64,000 nucleotides of DNA from Prorocentrum cordatum (Eukaryota; Sar; Dinophyceae; Prorocentrales; Prorocentraceae): positions 64,001-128,000 of the forward strand of contig CAUYUJ010020566.1 of assembly GCA_963575745.1 (NCBI GenBank), written 5' to 3'. Below are positions 41,205-51,447 of the stretch, in pieces. The notes beneath the pieces were generated by a model. It did no database searches. It was not told where the DNA came from and was given only the letters and a program-made list of their open reading frames with translations. The stretch's first letter is position 1; every line of letters starts with the position of its first letter. The position numbers and the translations under genes were made by a program.

Positions 41205-41290
41205 AACAACGAATGCGCGCGGCGCTGAAGCGAGAGCCATATTTTGGAAACGGCACGCCCTCCATCTGCGAAGCTGCTGGGGAGGTCTCG
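41205..41290 (-). repeat. Single R75 unit
   Basis: GCGCGCGGCGCTGAAGCGAGAGCC, then ATTTTGGAAACGGCACGCCCTCC and TGCGAAGCTGCT match the R75 unit order. A two-copy GGTCTCGGGCGAAACG repeat follows at 41284 and 41325. Confidence 0.65.
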
Positions 41291-41477
41291 GGCGAAACGA
41301 CCAGGGTCAGGAGTGGTGAGGGGAGGTCTCGGGCGAAACGCCAGGCCCGCCCCTGAAAAATTGGCCTCGGGGTGCGACAGGAAGATGTTCTCTTGCACAG
41401 CTGTGTTTCTTCTGCATCTTCGGGGGACCTCGCCTGTCCCAAAAATTGGTGTCTTTTTGGGGGCACGACGCGTGCTC

Positions 41478-41576
41478 GATGCGGATTTGGCGTGGATTCC
41501 ACGCGGATTCGACACGGATTCGACATGGATCCCGACGCGTCCGACATGGATTCGACACGGATTCGACGCGGACAGG
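41478..41576 (+). repeat. GGATTCGACACG 12-bp minisatellite
   Basis: About eight degenerate units of GGATTCGACACG, with GGATTCCACGC and GGATCCCGACGCG variants. Confidence 0.8.
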
Positions 41577-41806
41577 GCCGCGACGGGACAGGGTGAAGGA
41601 CGCTGGACGATGGGGCCCGCGCCGGGGCCCCAGGGCAGCGGCGGTCGCGCGAGCTCGGCCTCCGCTTCTCGCCCAGCGCGCTGCAGGCCCGGCGCGCCTC
41701 TCGGGGCCTTCGGGGTTCTCCTCGGGGGTGGCGCGGCGGCCCGCGCCCGGTTTTCGCCGCCGGGAGTGGCCTTCTGGGCCCACGGCGCGGAGAAAGGCGC
41801 CAGATG

Positions 41807-42007
41807 TGCGGGCAATAATTATATCCACATCCAGTGCGTCTTGGAGTCTTGGGCTCTCTTCCCCAGAAACCGTAGACGCACTGGATATGGATAGAAATTT
41901 GGCCCCAAGAGGCTTGATGTTATCCATATCCAGTGCGCCTCGGCGTTGCGGCACCTCTTCCCGAAAAGTCCAAGACACTCTGGGTATGGATATAAGTACT
42001 GCCCGCA
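41807..42007. mobile_element. MITE family 3, copy 2, with AGATG flanks
   Basis: It begins TGCGGGCAAT and ends GCCCGCA (201 bp). AGATG occurs directly before (41802-41806) and after (42008-42012), a 5-bp target duplication. Two internal hairpins use TATCCACATCCAGTGCGTC / GACGCACTGGATATGGATA (41818-41892) and TATCCATATCCAGTGCGCC with a diverged partner (41927-41994). Confidence 0.85.
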
Positions 42008-42012
42008 AGATG

Positions 42013-42540
42013 CATCCCCATCCGTCGGAGGGCGGAGAAGCGATTCCAACACCACCAGGGGGCCCACCGGCAGCGCGGAGGTCCACGATGCCTCCCCGAG
42101 CTGGAGGCTGGGGATGTCTTGAGCGAGAGGTGGGGACCACACCACCAGGGAGACCCCCGCTTGCTCCTCGCATCTCCTCGCCCTGTTGGTGTTGGTGTCG
42201 CCTTTCCTTGCTCCTAATCGAGTCATGGCAAACATCCCGACGGAAGGTTTTCTGCCATGTTCGGCCACTGGGGGCCCTTGCCAGTCCGTGGGACCGTCAA
42301 CAAACGACTCGGGATGAAAGACCGGTCGTGGGGAATGGGTCGAAGGTGTCCCTTTGGGCCCAGGGTGCCCCCAGCTTTCCTTCGAAGAATCAACTGCGTA
42401 AGAACAAGTTTTCGGAGTTCCGCGCGGATTTCTTGGATCGGGGTTGGGGCACCCCTGGTGGCGCCTCCGGCGCCGCGCGCCAGGGAGGTCGTTCCAGCGC
42501 AGATCCAGGAAATCCGCGCGGACTTCACAAGCTTCTGTTT
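42013..42540. other. Unassigned sequence
   Basis: No tandem order or conserved motif. CGCGCGGATTTC(T)TGGATC and GATCCAGGAAATCCGCGCGG near 42420 and 42501 form an inverted pair about 60 bp apart. Confidence 0.5.
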
Positions 42541-43595
42541 ATGATGTGTTCTGTTCCCAACCATCCTGTGGTGTTGGGTCTTCGTTTTGAAGAGACAGCG
42601 CCCCGCGTCCCTCCCTCTCTCCTGCCTCCTCCTCCTCCCCCTCCACCCTCCTCCCCCTTCTTCCCTGCATGTCACCCACCCAGTACAGCGCTTCGTGGCC
42701 CCATAGGGAGCTCCACCGAAGGCCCCAGTTGCAGGGTTCGCATGGCGGCCCCGCATTTTGGCGTACCCCTCACACGGTTCGTGGCCCCATAAAGAGCTCC
42801 ACCGAAGGCCCCAGTGGAAGGGTTCGCATGGCGGCCCCGCATTTTGGCGCACCCCTCACACGGTTCGTGGCCCCATAAGGAGCTCCACCGAAGGCCCCCG
42901 TGGACGGGTTCGCATGGCGGCCCCGCATTTTGGCGCACCATTCACACAGTTCGTGGCCCCATAGGGAGCTCCACAGAAGGCCCCAGTGGCAGGGTTCGCA
43001 TGGCGGCCCCGCTCCATTTTGGCGCACCCCTCACACGGTTCGTGGCCCCATAGGGAGCTCCACAGAAGGCCCCAGTGGCAGGGTTCGCATGGCGGCCCAG
43101 CATTTTGGCGCACCCCTCACACGGTTCGGCCCCATAGTGATCTCCACCGAAGGCCCCAGTGGCAGGGTTCGCATGGCGGCCCCGCCCCATTTTGGCGCAA
43201 CCATCACACGGTTCGTGGCCCCATCAGGAGTTCCATTGAAGGCCCCAGTGGCAGGGTTCGCATGGCGGCCCGCTCCATTTTGGCGCACACCTCACACGGT
43301 TCGTGGCCTCGCTGGGACCACCACAGAAGGCCCCCTGTGGCAGGGTTCGCATGGCGGCCCAGCCCCATTGTGGCGCATCCCTCACACTGTTCGGCCCCAT
43401 AGGGAGCTCCACCGAAGGCCCCAGTGGCAGTGTTCGTATGGCGGCCCCGCCCATTTTGGCGCGCCCCTCACACGGTTCGTGGCCCCATAGGGAGCTCCAC
43501 CGCAGGCCCCAGTGGAAGGGTTCGCATGGCGGCCCCGCCCCATTTTGGCGCACCATTCACACGGTTCGTGGCCCTATCGGGAATTCCCCTTGCTT
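42541..43595 (-). repeat. GGAGCTCC satellite, inverted relative (SatC), with tail module
   Basis: About ten units of about 86-88 bp (42690-43595) carry the reverse complement of the SatB constant segment (GGCCCCATAGGGAGCTCCACC...GAAGGCCCCAGTGG). Here it is joined to a different variable half: GGGTTCGCATGGCGGCCCCGC and TTTTGGCGCACCCCTCACAC. The reverse-complement tail module (CCTGTGGTGTTGGGTCTTCG, pyrimidine tract) precedes it, so the whole block is inverted relative to 38990-40300. Confidence 0.9.
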
Positions 43596-44260
43596 CGTCC
43601 CACCTGCCCTGCGATTCTCGCATTTGCGTATGGTTGGGTCCTTCGCCAGGATAATTGTTTCAAAGGGTTCCCCCAGCTTCCCCAGCAAGGCCCAGCTCGA
43701 TCCGCCCGATCCGATTCGACATTGGCTACGGCCAGCCCGATTTAGCTCGATTCTGATTTTCGGTGGTTCGATGCGCCCCGATGCTTACTGGGCTTTGTTG
43801 TGCATCCTGGCGGCGCCGATTCGATTGCGACTCTGTGCCGATGCGGTCCAATTCGATACACCGGGCGAGGGCCGGGCGAGAAGAGCGTCCCAGAGAGCTC
43901 TCAGAGCATTCTCAGAGTGTTCCTGGACGCTCTGAGAAGGTCGTGGCGCCTGAGACATCCTCCAGAGCCGCTGGATCTCAGAGAGCTTCGATCCATCCTC
44001 ACCCGGTTTCTCCCTCGCCCTCGCTCCGTCTCAGTTCACCCTCAGCTCCGATCCGATGCTCAGGTCTGATGCTGGCTGTTCTCGTCCAGGGGCGCGCGCA
44101 GGAGGCACCCAGAGGCGCCCCCTCGCGAGGCCCAGGTGGCCCCGAAGCCGCGCGGGAGAGCTTGGGGAGTGCACCTCTCGGGCCAGGGCCACCCTTGGCC
44201 ACACCCGACAGAGCGGTCCAGCGGCTGACGGAGGGCAGCGCCCCTGGGAGCGCGAGGGGT
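43596..44260. other. Unassigned sequence
   Basis: Repeated GATTCGA/CCGATC motifs occur at 43690-43860 without clear period. No protein family was recognised in the arginine/serine-rich frames. Confidence 0.45.
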
Positions 44261-44650
44261 GCTGCGTCCTCCTCCTCCTCCTCCTCCTCCTCCTTGCTTC
44301 TCCTCCGCCTCCTCCTCCCCCCCGACCCGCGCCAGCTCACTCTGATGGGCTCGCCCTCGTATCAAGGGAGGAAAAACCACCCGGACCGGAGAATTGGCGT
44401 TTACTAAACGGTCTTGGGCGTTTACTAAACAGCCCTGCCCTGTTTGATTCCTTCCCTGGGCGCATTGACTAAACGGCTTCGCGTGCTGGGGTGGTTATTA
44501 TCGGGCTGGATTTCCTGCCCGAAGGGCTGCGAGAACTTGGCCTCAAGTCGGGCGTGTCCCCCTACAGGGGGATTATCGACGAAAAAAGAGATACCCAATA
44601 AATAGCCAACAAATAGTCAACAAAATAGTATGGGGACTATGTTTTGAGCA
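44261..44650. repeat. TCC tract and short CGTTTACTAAACGG repeats
   Basis: (TCC)n lies at 44268-44320. At 44395-44480 the motif CGTTTACTAAACGG / GCGTTTACTAAACAGC / GCATTGACTAAACGGC is repeated three times. AATAGCCAACAAATAGTCAAC lies near 44600. Confidence 0.7.
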
Positions 44651-45884
44651 TGTCTTGACCTTCTTGGGGCATTCTTGGGGCACTTGCCACCCTTCGTCGA
44701 GAACCCCCCTGCCGGGGGACACGCCCGACATAAACCTGGCCAGGACTCTCCCGGGCGGGCACCCCGGTCACCGCGGGCAGTCGGCGGCGGTGGCGGAGGC
44801 GGCTCCCCCTCCTGGGCCCGACGGACGGAGGCCACGTCGTGGGGCCCGCCTCCCCAGGAGGGCTGCGGCAGGGAGTTCGGCCGCGCCACCTGTTGCGCAG
44901 AGTCGCCCATCTGCCCTCCTCCTCCTCGTACCTCCTCCTCCTCCTCCTCTCTCCTCCTCCTCCTCCTCTCTCCTCCTCCTCTCTCTTCCTCCTCTTTCCC
45001 CTCGCCTCTTCCTCCTCCTCCCTTCCCCCTCTTCTCCCCTTTCCCCTCTACTCTCTCCCCTCGTTTCCCTCCTGCTTCTCTCCTTCTCTTCGTTCTCATC
45101 CTCTGTCCTCCTCTTTACCCTCTGATCCTCATTTCTAGGTTGCCACAACGTGTCTGTCTCCTTCGCCTCGTCCTCTTCCTCCTGCGACGTGCTCCTTCCC
45201 CTTCTCTTCCTTTCCCTTCTCCTTCCTCATCCCCCTCCTCCACCTCCTCCTCCTCCTCCTCCTCTTCCTCCTCGTCCTCGTCCTCGTGCTCCTTCTTCTC
45301 TTCCCTCTCATCTTCCTCCTCAGCATCATCCTCGTCCTCATCCTCAAAACTCATCCTCGTCCTCGTCCTCCTCTCACTCCTGCTGCTGCTGTTACTGCTG
45401 CTGCTCTTCCTCCTCCTCACCATTCCTTCCCCTCCTCCCCCCTGCCGCCCTTCTCGTCGGCCCTCCCTCGGGCCGCCCTTGCATCGCCTAGCCACTCTCT
45501 TCCTCCTCCGCGCCATCCTCCTATGCCTCGGCCTCCTCCGCTGCCCGAGCGTCGTTTTCACTCCTCTCAACGCGCGTTTGCTGGCCGGGGGTTTTCGCAC
45601 GGCTCGGGATCTCTTTGTTCGAGTACTTCTGTTGCCAGGTCCCTCCGGCACAAAGGTCGCCCTCATCCTCCTCCTCCTCCTCCTCCTCCTCCTCCTCCTA
45701 ATCCTCCTCCACCCCCTTTCCTAATAGACAACTCCTCCCTGTCGCGCCCCGAGGCTTGTCGAAAGGGCGGGCCGTGCGCTTCGCCTGAGGTTTCCTCACC
45801 ACCCGCGACCCCGATGCTTCTAGAATGGACAACAGTTCCTGACATTGCGGGCGGATGGTTTTCACGATATTTATCTCGCCTGGG
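44651..45884 (+). repeat. Pyrimidine-rich low-complexity region
   Basis: TCC/TCCTCG/TCT arrays dominate 44920-45420 and 45662-45715. Serine/leucine/proline frames of up to 349 codons on the + strand and arginine/glutamate frames on the - strand come from the arrays. No LRR core was seen here. Confidence 0.85.
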
Positions 45885-46205
45885 CAATACTTGCAAGGGT
45901 TTCACGGATTGAGGGCGGGTCGCTTTAAACATGTGGTTGTCGCCTGAGCGCCGCGCACATTCGGTTTACACATTTGCAAGAGCTTCTTGGATTGAGGGTG
46001 GTTCGTTTTCAATATGTGGTTCTCGCCTTGACTTTGCGTACATTCGCTTGGAACTTGTGCAAGAGGTTCACTGATTGAGGGCGTGTCGTTTTCAAAATGT
46101 GGTTCTCGCTTTAGCGCCGCGCGCCTTCGCTTAAATGTTGCAAGAGTTTTACGGGTTGCGCCGCGGATTTGGTTTTAAAATAATTGCAATAATTTCACTG
46201 CTTCA
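45885..46205 (+). repeat. R75 tandem block, plus orientation
   Basis: About four units, each with TTCACGGATTGAGGGCGGGT, TTCAAAATGTGGTTCTCGC and AGCGCCGCGC. This is the reverse complement of the 11755 block. The spacing is about 73-80 bp. Confidence 0.85.
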
Positions 46206-46269
46206 GGGCGGTACATATTAGCAAGAGGGCCAACGAATCTCTTGGTTAACGTTCCAGAAATGTTCTTTG

Positions 46270-47145
46270 TGATGTTTCGCGTTTGGGCCTCAGAACAGGC
46301 CTGACGCAGCTGAAAGGTGGAAAAGCTCAAGACAAGTCGGGCATCCTGGCCGAAGTGCTGAAGATTGGCGGACACGTGCTCGAGCAGACGTAGCTGAAGT
46401 TGTACAACGACGTGCTGAATCCGAATGCCGAAACACCAGAACATTGGCGCCAAGCGAACATCACGGTGGTATGCAATGCAGGCCACCCATGCCAGCCGCA
46501 GAAGTACCGCCCAATGCCTGTTGTACCTTTATTGTATAGTCATCTTTGCATATTATTGTACAATCGATGTGCGTGCCAGCTTGATATACAACAACCTCCT
46601 CATCATGCAGGATGGTGGCGCCATATCCTACACATGACACCTTTTTACACGGGCCATGCTGCAAAAGAAACTCAATCATGGCAGCTTCTTGCATGGACGG
46701 CAACACTTGATTTCAAACAGGCGTTCGACACGGTGTCACATCGCGAGCTGTGGAGGGCCTTGAGAGAACATCGTATCCCAGATAATTGCATAACGCTTCT
46801 GCTAGGCGACTGTCTCGACTCACAAGACGAACAGGGTAATTATGTCAAACGCAGCATGGTACCAGACAGGGAGACCCACTGAGTTCATTACTTGACATTT
46901 CGCTGCAGGAAAGCGTGCCCCGTACTTTGTATCCGATCTGATCGAGACGCAATTGTAATCTCCGAGTTAGGGTCGCCAGCGCTTTTCTTACGAATCTTCG
47001 ATTTGCTGATGACGCCCACCTCTTTGCGACATCCTAGAATCAAGTCCAGCGCATATTTCGACAAGGACGTCATGAAGCCGCCAAGGTAGGCCTGGCATTG
47101 CATCCAGCAAGAACCGAATTTTACATTTCCGGCGTCAGGAGATCC
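46270..47145 (+). mobile_element. LINE-type retrotransposon relic 2, RT part
   Basis: Plus-strand fragments: LKGGKAQDKSGILAEVLKIG near 46320 (an in-frame TAG at 46391), LYNDVLNPNAETPEHWRQAN from 46400, YRPMPVVPLLY, then motif A DFKQAFDTV at 46709-46735. After a frame change, NLRFADDAHLFATS with intact FADD lies at 47002-47013 and GLALHPARTEFYISG near 47100-47145. This subfamily differs from relic 1 (RT words unlike SGAFDRV/GTGPDG). Several codons between motif A and motif C do not align, so it is decayed. It is interrupted after 47145 by younger repeat DNA and resumes near 48470. Confidence 0.82.
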
Positions 47146-48005
47146 CGTGAACACATATTTATATGTGTATATATATATGTGTAAATGTATATGTGTGCAT
47201 ATGTATGTGTATATATTTATGTGTATATATACAAGTAAATGTGTGGGGGGTCCCGGGTCCCCCATGGTGCACTGATTTGTCTTCTGGCCCCACGGGAGGC
47301 GCCAAAAAACGTCAAAGGGGACCGAGAGACGTCCAAGGGGGCGTCAAGATGGTCCAAGAGTGCTCCAAGAGAGCCCAAGACCGCACAAGAGCGTTTCAAA
47401 AGGATCCAACATGGTTTGACAGCCCAGAGGCTTCAACACGGCCCAAATGCCTTTAAAAGGACCCCCACGAGGCACTCAGGAGGGCGAAACCAATAGTTGT
47501 TATACAAAGAACTATGGATTTCGCAGGTTTGTCGTGTTCTCGCTGTTTCGTGCTTCCGACGGTCAAAGGCAGCCCGCGAGGCCCCACAAATCAGTTCACG
47601 ACGGCCCAAGCGGCACCCAAAGAGGGCGCCACGACGGCGCAAGAGAGCCCCAAGACGGCCCAAGAGTTCCCCATGACGGCCCATGAGGCGCCCAAGATCC
47701 CCCAAGATGGCCCCGAGACGGCCCCAAGAGGGGGAACGCGAACCGACAATTCGAGGCTTTCGCCCCAAGAGGCCCAAGAGGCCCCCAACAGAATCCAAGA
47801 GGACCTTTAGAGGCCCCACGAGGCCCCAAAGGGGCCAACACAGACGCCCCACGAGCACCCCAGACGGCCCCCAAGAGGCTTCCAAAATTCCTGCAAGAGG
47901 CTTCCAGGAAACTTCCAACGAATTCCAAACGAACTTCCAAGAGACTTCTAATCCACAACCAAGGAACGGTGGCGGGATGAACCAAACGCCACTATCGGGA
48001 ACGTA
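47146..48005 (-). repeat. Insertion inside LINE relic 2: TATGTG repeat and CTTGGGGC family (inverted)
   Basis: 47155-47240 is a TATATGTGTATA-type simple repeat. From 47270 to 47990, CCCAAGA(G/C)GGCC motifs recur (reverse complement of the CTTGGGGC texture). The two LINE halves lie on either side in the same orientation, so this block arrived after the LINE. Confidence 0.7.
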
Positions 48006-48465
48006 AACCGAGAACCTGAGATCTTCGCCCCAGGAGACCCTAGGATGGGTCAATAGGTCCCCACGAAGTTTGGCGACAGATCACCGGTCGACTGGTCGAT
48101 GACAGTTGAGGAGGAGGAATGAGGGAGAGGCAGGAGGAAATTTACAATGTTGGACCTCATTCTTCATGACAGCCTTATGGTCTCAATGCGGTCAGCACTC
48201 GACCAGCTAGAACCTGAGCGCGCGCGAAGTGCGCGATGTTTTCGTGGGCGGTTATATATATAGATATAGATATGGGTGTGGGTAGGTGTGTATGTGTATG
48301 GGCATGGGTATGGTTGGGAACTTACCCTTCGACGCGCCCCAACGATATTCTGGCTGAAACCTTATTTTTTTTGAACACCGTGCGTTTGCAGTGGACGGCC
48401 GCATCGTTGCGGGGTGGTCGAAATTTCATTCTTTGAAGCGAGCATTCATTACCCGTACACATTCG
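48006..48465. other. Unassigned, with short simple repeats
   Basis: ATATATAGATATAGATATGG and GTGTGGGTAGGTGTGTATG occur at 48255-48310. It may include unrecognised LINE sequence. Confidence 0.45.
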
Positions 48466-48469
48466 TTTC

Positions 48470-49030
48470 ACGGCAGGATGCAATTATTCAACGGCGCAGT
48501 TATTCCGGCAGTTACCTGCGGTTGTGCGTAGTGGGTGTGAACAAAGAGTTAAACAACCGGTCACGTCGGGCACAACGCCAAATGTTGCGGACGGTTTCGG
48601 GTACCCAAAGAAGTCGACACGAACCGACGGGTGACCAGTGCATGCGCGGGGATGGTGATGTGGACCATATGAACAGCAGGCCATCAGTTCGTCCACTGAC
48701 GTCGGCATGATAACAACGAGATGCTTTCCAGCGGCATGAACAAAGACGCGAACCAATGGGATCCATGGGTCGAGTGGTTTTGCCGCGCCGCGCACGAGGC
48801 GGAACACTTGCTAGAACTTTTGAATATAGATGTTCAGATTACGATTTGCCGACGTAGCACATTGAGATGGGCGTCGCAGGTCGCATCCGACCACGAAGAG
48901 TGGACATATTGGGCATGGCTGTGGGAGGCTGAATTGCATGTTCAACAGGGTGAGCCAGGCCGTGAACAAGCCAGGCCAACAGTTCCATGGGACGAAGACA
49001 TACGCAGACATGTCGGAGATTGGGCGGTGA
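48470..49030 (+). mobile_element. LINE-type retrotransposon relic 2, 3' coding end
   Basis: QLFNGAVIPAVTCGCA in one frame (48479-48526), continued after a shift by VNKELNNRSRRAQRQMLRTV in the next, then after another shift CRRSTLRWASQVASDHEEW near 48850 and DEDIRRHVGDW near 49000. These are the characteristic C-terminal words of a dinoflagellate-type LINE ORF2 (RRAQRRMLR, WRWA-VA-, DD/RRWADD-like end). At least two frameshifts are required, so it is inactive. Confidence 0.75.
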
Positions 49031-49134
49031 GATCGAAGTGGAAGGGAGAGCCCCCCACCAGGAAATCGGTTTCGGTTTCGTGTTCGTGCGTGCCATGCGT
49101 GCGGGCGGGGCGAAGCTGCGTGGACGGGCGAGAG

Positions 49135-49350
49135 GAAAGTCTCGTGCGGCTGAGGCGCGGCCAGACCAAATCATTCCCCCCCCGGCAGAAGGGCCGCGCG
49201 GTGTCCCGCCAGTGTCCCGCCGGTGTCCCGGTGGTGTCCTGGTAACTCTCCTGTGGCTGAGGCGCGGCCGGACCAACTGTTCCCCGGCCGGCAACCGGGG
49301 CCGCGGTGCCCCGCCAGTGTCCCGCCGGTATCCCGCTGGTGTCCCGGTGT
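49135..49350 (+). repeat. Two-copy repeat of about 110 bp with CCCGCC(A/G)GTGT units
   Basis: GTGGCTGAGGCGCGGCC(A/G)GACC starts at 49148 and again at 49250, each followed by several 10-12-bp CCCGCCGGTGTCCCG units. Confidence 0.75.
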
Positions 49351-49359
49351 CCCTCTGGT

Positions 49360-49890
49360 GCGAAAACGATAGTGCGACCGATCGTGAGATCGATTGTGAC
49401 ATCGCCTGTGAAATCGATAGTGGGATCGATGATGAGATCGATCGAGCGATATCGATGGTGAGATCGATTGTGGGATCGATAGTGGGGGCGATCGTGGGAT
49501 CTATGGTGAGATCGATTGAGTAAGATCGATCGTGATATCGATCGGCTGAGATCGATAGAGAGGTCGATAATGGGATCAATGGAGTGATACCGATTGTGCG
49601 ATCGATAGTGAGACCGATGGAGTGATATCGATAGTGAGATCAATAGTGGGACCGAAAACGATATCGACAGTGATATCGACAGTGAAGTCGATCGAGTGAG
49701 ACCGATAGTGAGATCGAGTGATCTCGATCGTAGAGTCGATCGTGGGATCGATCGTGGGATCGATAGTGGGACCGATCGTGAGATGCAAATCGAGATGCAA
49801 ATCGAAATGCGAATCGAAAAGCAGATCGAAAAACAAATTGGCATGCACATCGATGAGCAAATGCACATGCAAATCGTCAGGCACATCGAC
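49360..49890 (-). repeat. ATCGAT-rich 12-bp tract, inverted copy
   Basis: GATCGATAGTGGGATCGATG-type repeats, the reverse complement of the tracts at 31545 and 36055. They drift into ATGCAAATCGAGATGCAAATCG units at 49790-49890. Frames with DLTI/SISI tetrapeptides are repeat translations. Confidence 0.85.
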
Positions 49891-49983
49891 ATCCCGTGCT
49901 GTATGTTGTGCCAAGAGCGAGCGGCAACGCAACAATCTTTGAACACCAAGGCTCCCAGTACGAACGTTGGCGGGACAGGCTCT

Positions 49984-50105
49984 TAAGAGTCGCTCCAAGA
50001 TGCTCCTGGGAGGCCCCCAGAGGCCCCCCAAAAACTCCCAAAGGCCCCCAAGTTAAGCGGCCCCCTAAGAGGCCCCCAAGAGAGCCCCCCAAGGGGTCCA
50101 AAAGA
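49984..50105 (-). repeat. CTTGGGGC family fragment, inverted
   Basis: GGCCCCCAAGTTAAGCGGCCC and CCCCCAAGAGAGCCCCCCAAG. The preceding motif CACCAAGGCTCCCA(G/A) with GAGCGAGCGGCA is repeated at about 49915-49960 and 50230-50265. Confidence 0.55.
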
Positions 50106-50109
50106 CGAG

Positions 50110-50865
50110 CCCAAACGACCACCCACGCCCTTGCAAAATAAACAAAATAATATACTATTTGGTTGGATCCCCGGGGGGGGGACTGGTACAAAGGCGCCCA
50201 GGAGCGAAGGGTGACGTAAACAATTCGACACCAAGGCTCCCAAGAGCGAGCGGCATCGCAACAATCTCCACTGGCATCGTCAGAGCAACTCTCACCACTG
50301 TTGCCCATTGCTGGGCCCCCCCTCCCAACCTCCTTATCACCCGCAGGGTGGTCGTACAGGTACAACAGACTTTGGGTATATCAGCTGAGGCAGCCAAGCG
50401 GAAACACAAACGTAGAAGGAACTCGAGCCTAGTTTTCTGCATCCGGATCGTGCGTGATACCCCCGCCCCCCGTTTTGCATGCACATCTTCATGCCGTTCG
50501 GGCGTTCCGGCCCCGCTCCACTGAGTCCCTTCGCGTGGACCCTCCTACGGGCACCTTCTTGCTCGAAGTGGAGTTTTGGAACGATTCGGGGTTGTCTGGG
50601 TGCCACAGTTCTGTTGATTCGATGTGTTGAAGACTGAGGACTCGTGTTCTGGCACGATTCAGGGCTGCCAAGACGTAGCTGTCAGACGAAGCCGTGGCGT
50701 GGAAGTCCTGATAATGGTGATTTGGCGCGCTTCAAGATGTCCACACGGTTGTCCCCCAAAAGGCTAAGTGTTTGTGGAAGTGACCCTTTCTCTAGGAACC
50801 TACGAAGAGGGATGTTGGAGGGTGGGTGGCTGTGTTCCAACATCGTTGATGTGTGTTGGGTTCAC
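50110..50865. other. Unassigned sequence
   Basis: It contains a G9 run after GGATCCCC at about 50165-50180. No domain was recognised in frames on either strand. Confidence 0.45.
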
Positions 50866-51004
50866 CATGGTCCTCCTCCTCGCCTTCCTCTTTCCCCTCC
50901 GGGGAGCAGCCCAGCTGCAAAGTCGCGCCATCGGGCCTTGCGGCCCCCATTGTGGGAGGGGCTGGGCAATGGGGATAGAACTGCGCGGGTGGGGGAGGGG
51001 GCCG

Positions 51005-51230
51005 CCCACCAAACCACCCCAACCCAATTGGAAAACCCCAATGTGCCCTCCATTCCCAGTGCTTGGGGGCGTCGGGGAGCACTGAGTACCGAAGGTTCCA
51101 ATCTGCCCTCCGTTCCCAGTGGTGGGGGGCGCGGGGGAGCATGGGGAAAAAGACACATGTGGAACCCGTACCCCCCCCCCCCCAACCCGACATTTGGGTT
51201 TTCGTGTCGGCTTGGGGTGGTCTGGTCGGA
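51005..51230. mobile_element. MITE family 2, copy 3, with internal duplication
   Basis: The left ACCAAACCACCCCAACCCAA and the right GGCTTGGGGTGGTCTGG match the family 2 ends. The interior segment (T)CC(A/G)TTCCCAGTG-TGGGGG plus CGGGGAGCA is present twice (about 51040-51080 and 51100-51140), which lengthens the element to about 225 bp. The extreme ends are eroded and no target duplication was found. Confidence 0.7.
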
Positions 51231-51334
51231 AGGGGGGGGGGCGAGGACAGGGTGGGGAGGTTGAGCGGGCGGGGGGCGGGCGACAGGGGGCCAGGACGCG
51301 GCGCGGGGGGGCGTCAGGAATGGCTGCTGAGGCG

Positions 51335-51447
51335 TGTACACAGACAGACAGACAGACAGGCAGACAGACAGACAGACAGGCAGGCAGACAGACAGACAGA
51401 CAGACAGACAGGCAGGCAGGCAGGCAGACAGGCAGACAGATACACAC
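51335..51447 (+). repeat. (CAGA)n/(CAGG)n microsatellite
   Basis: CAGACAGACAGACAGG units, followed by ACACACGTATACATATATATA at the edge of the palindrome. Confidence 0.93.

Noticed and set aside
42690-43595. Possible dinoflagellate spliced-leader sequence (CCATTTTGGC words)
   Set aside because: The match is limited to about nine bases inside SatC units. The rest of the 22-nt leader and a donor site are missing.
43800-44069. LRR segment in WRLRHPPEPLDLRELRSIL
   Set aside because: Leucine spacing does not fit the LxxLxLxxN pattern and there is no splice-like border. It is likely chance in GC-rich DNA.
44675-45724. 349-codon plus frame rich in serine, leucine and proline
   Set aside because: It follows the TCC arrays throughout and has no conserved motif. 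The antisense frames are equally open.
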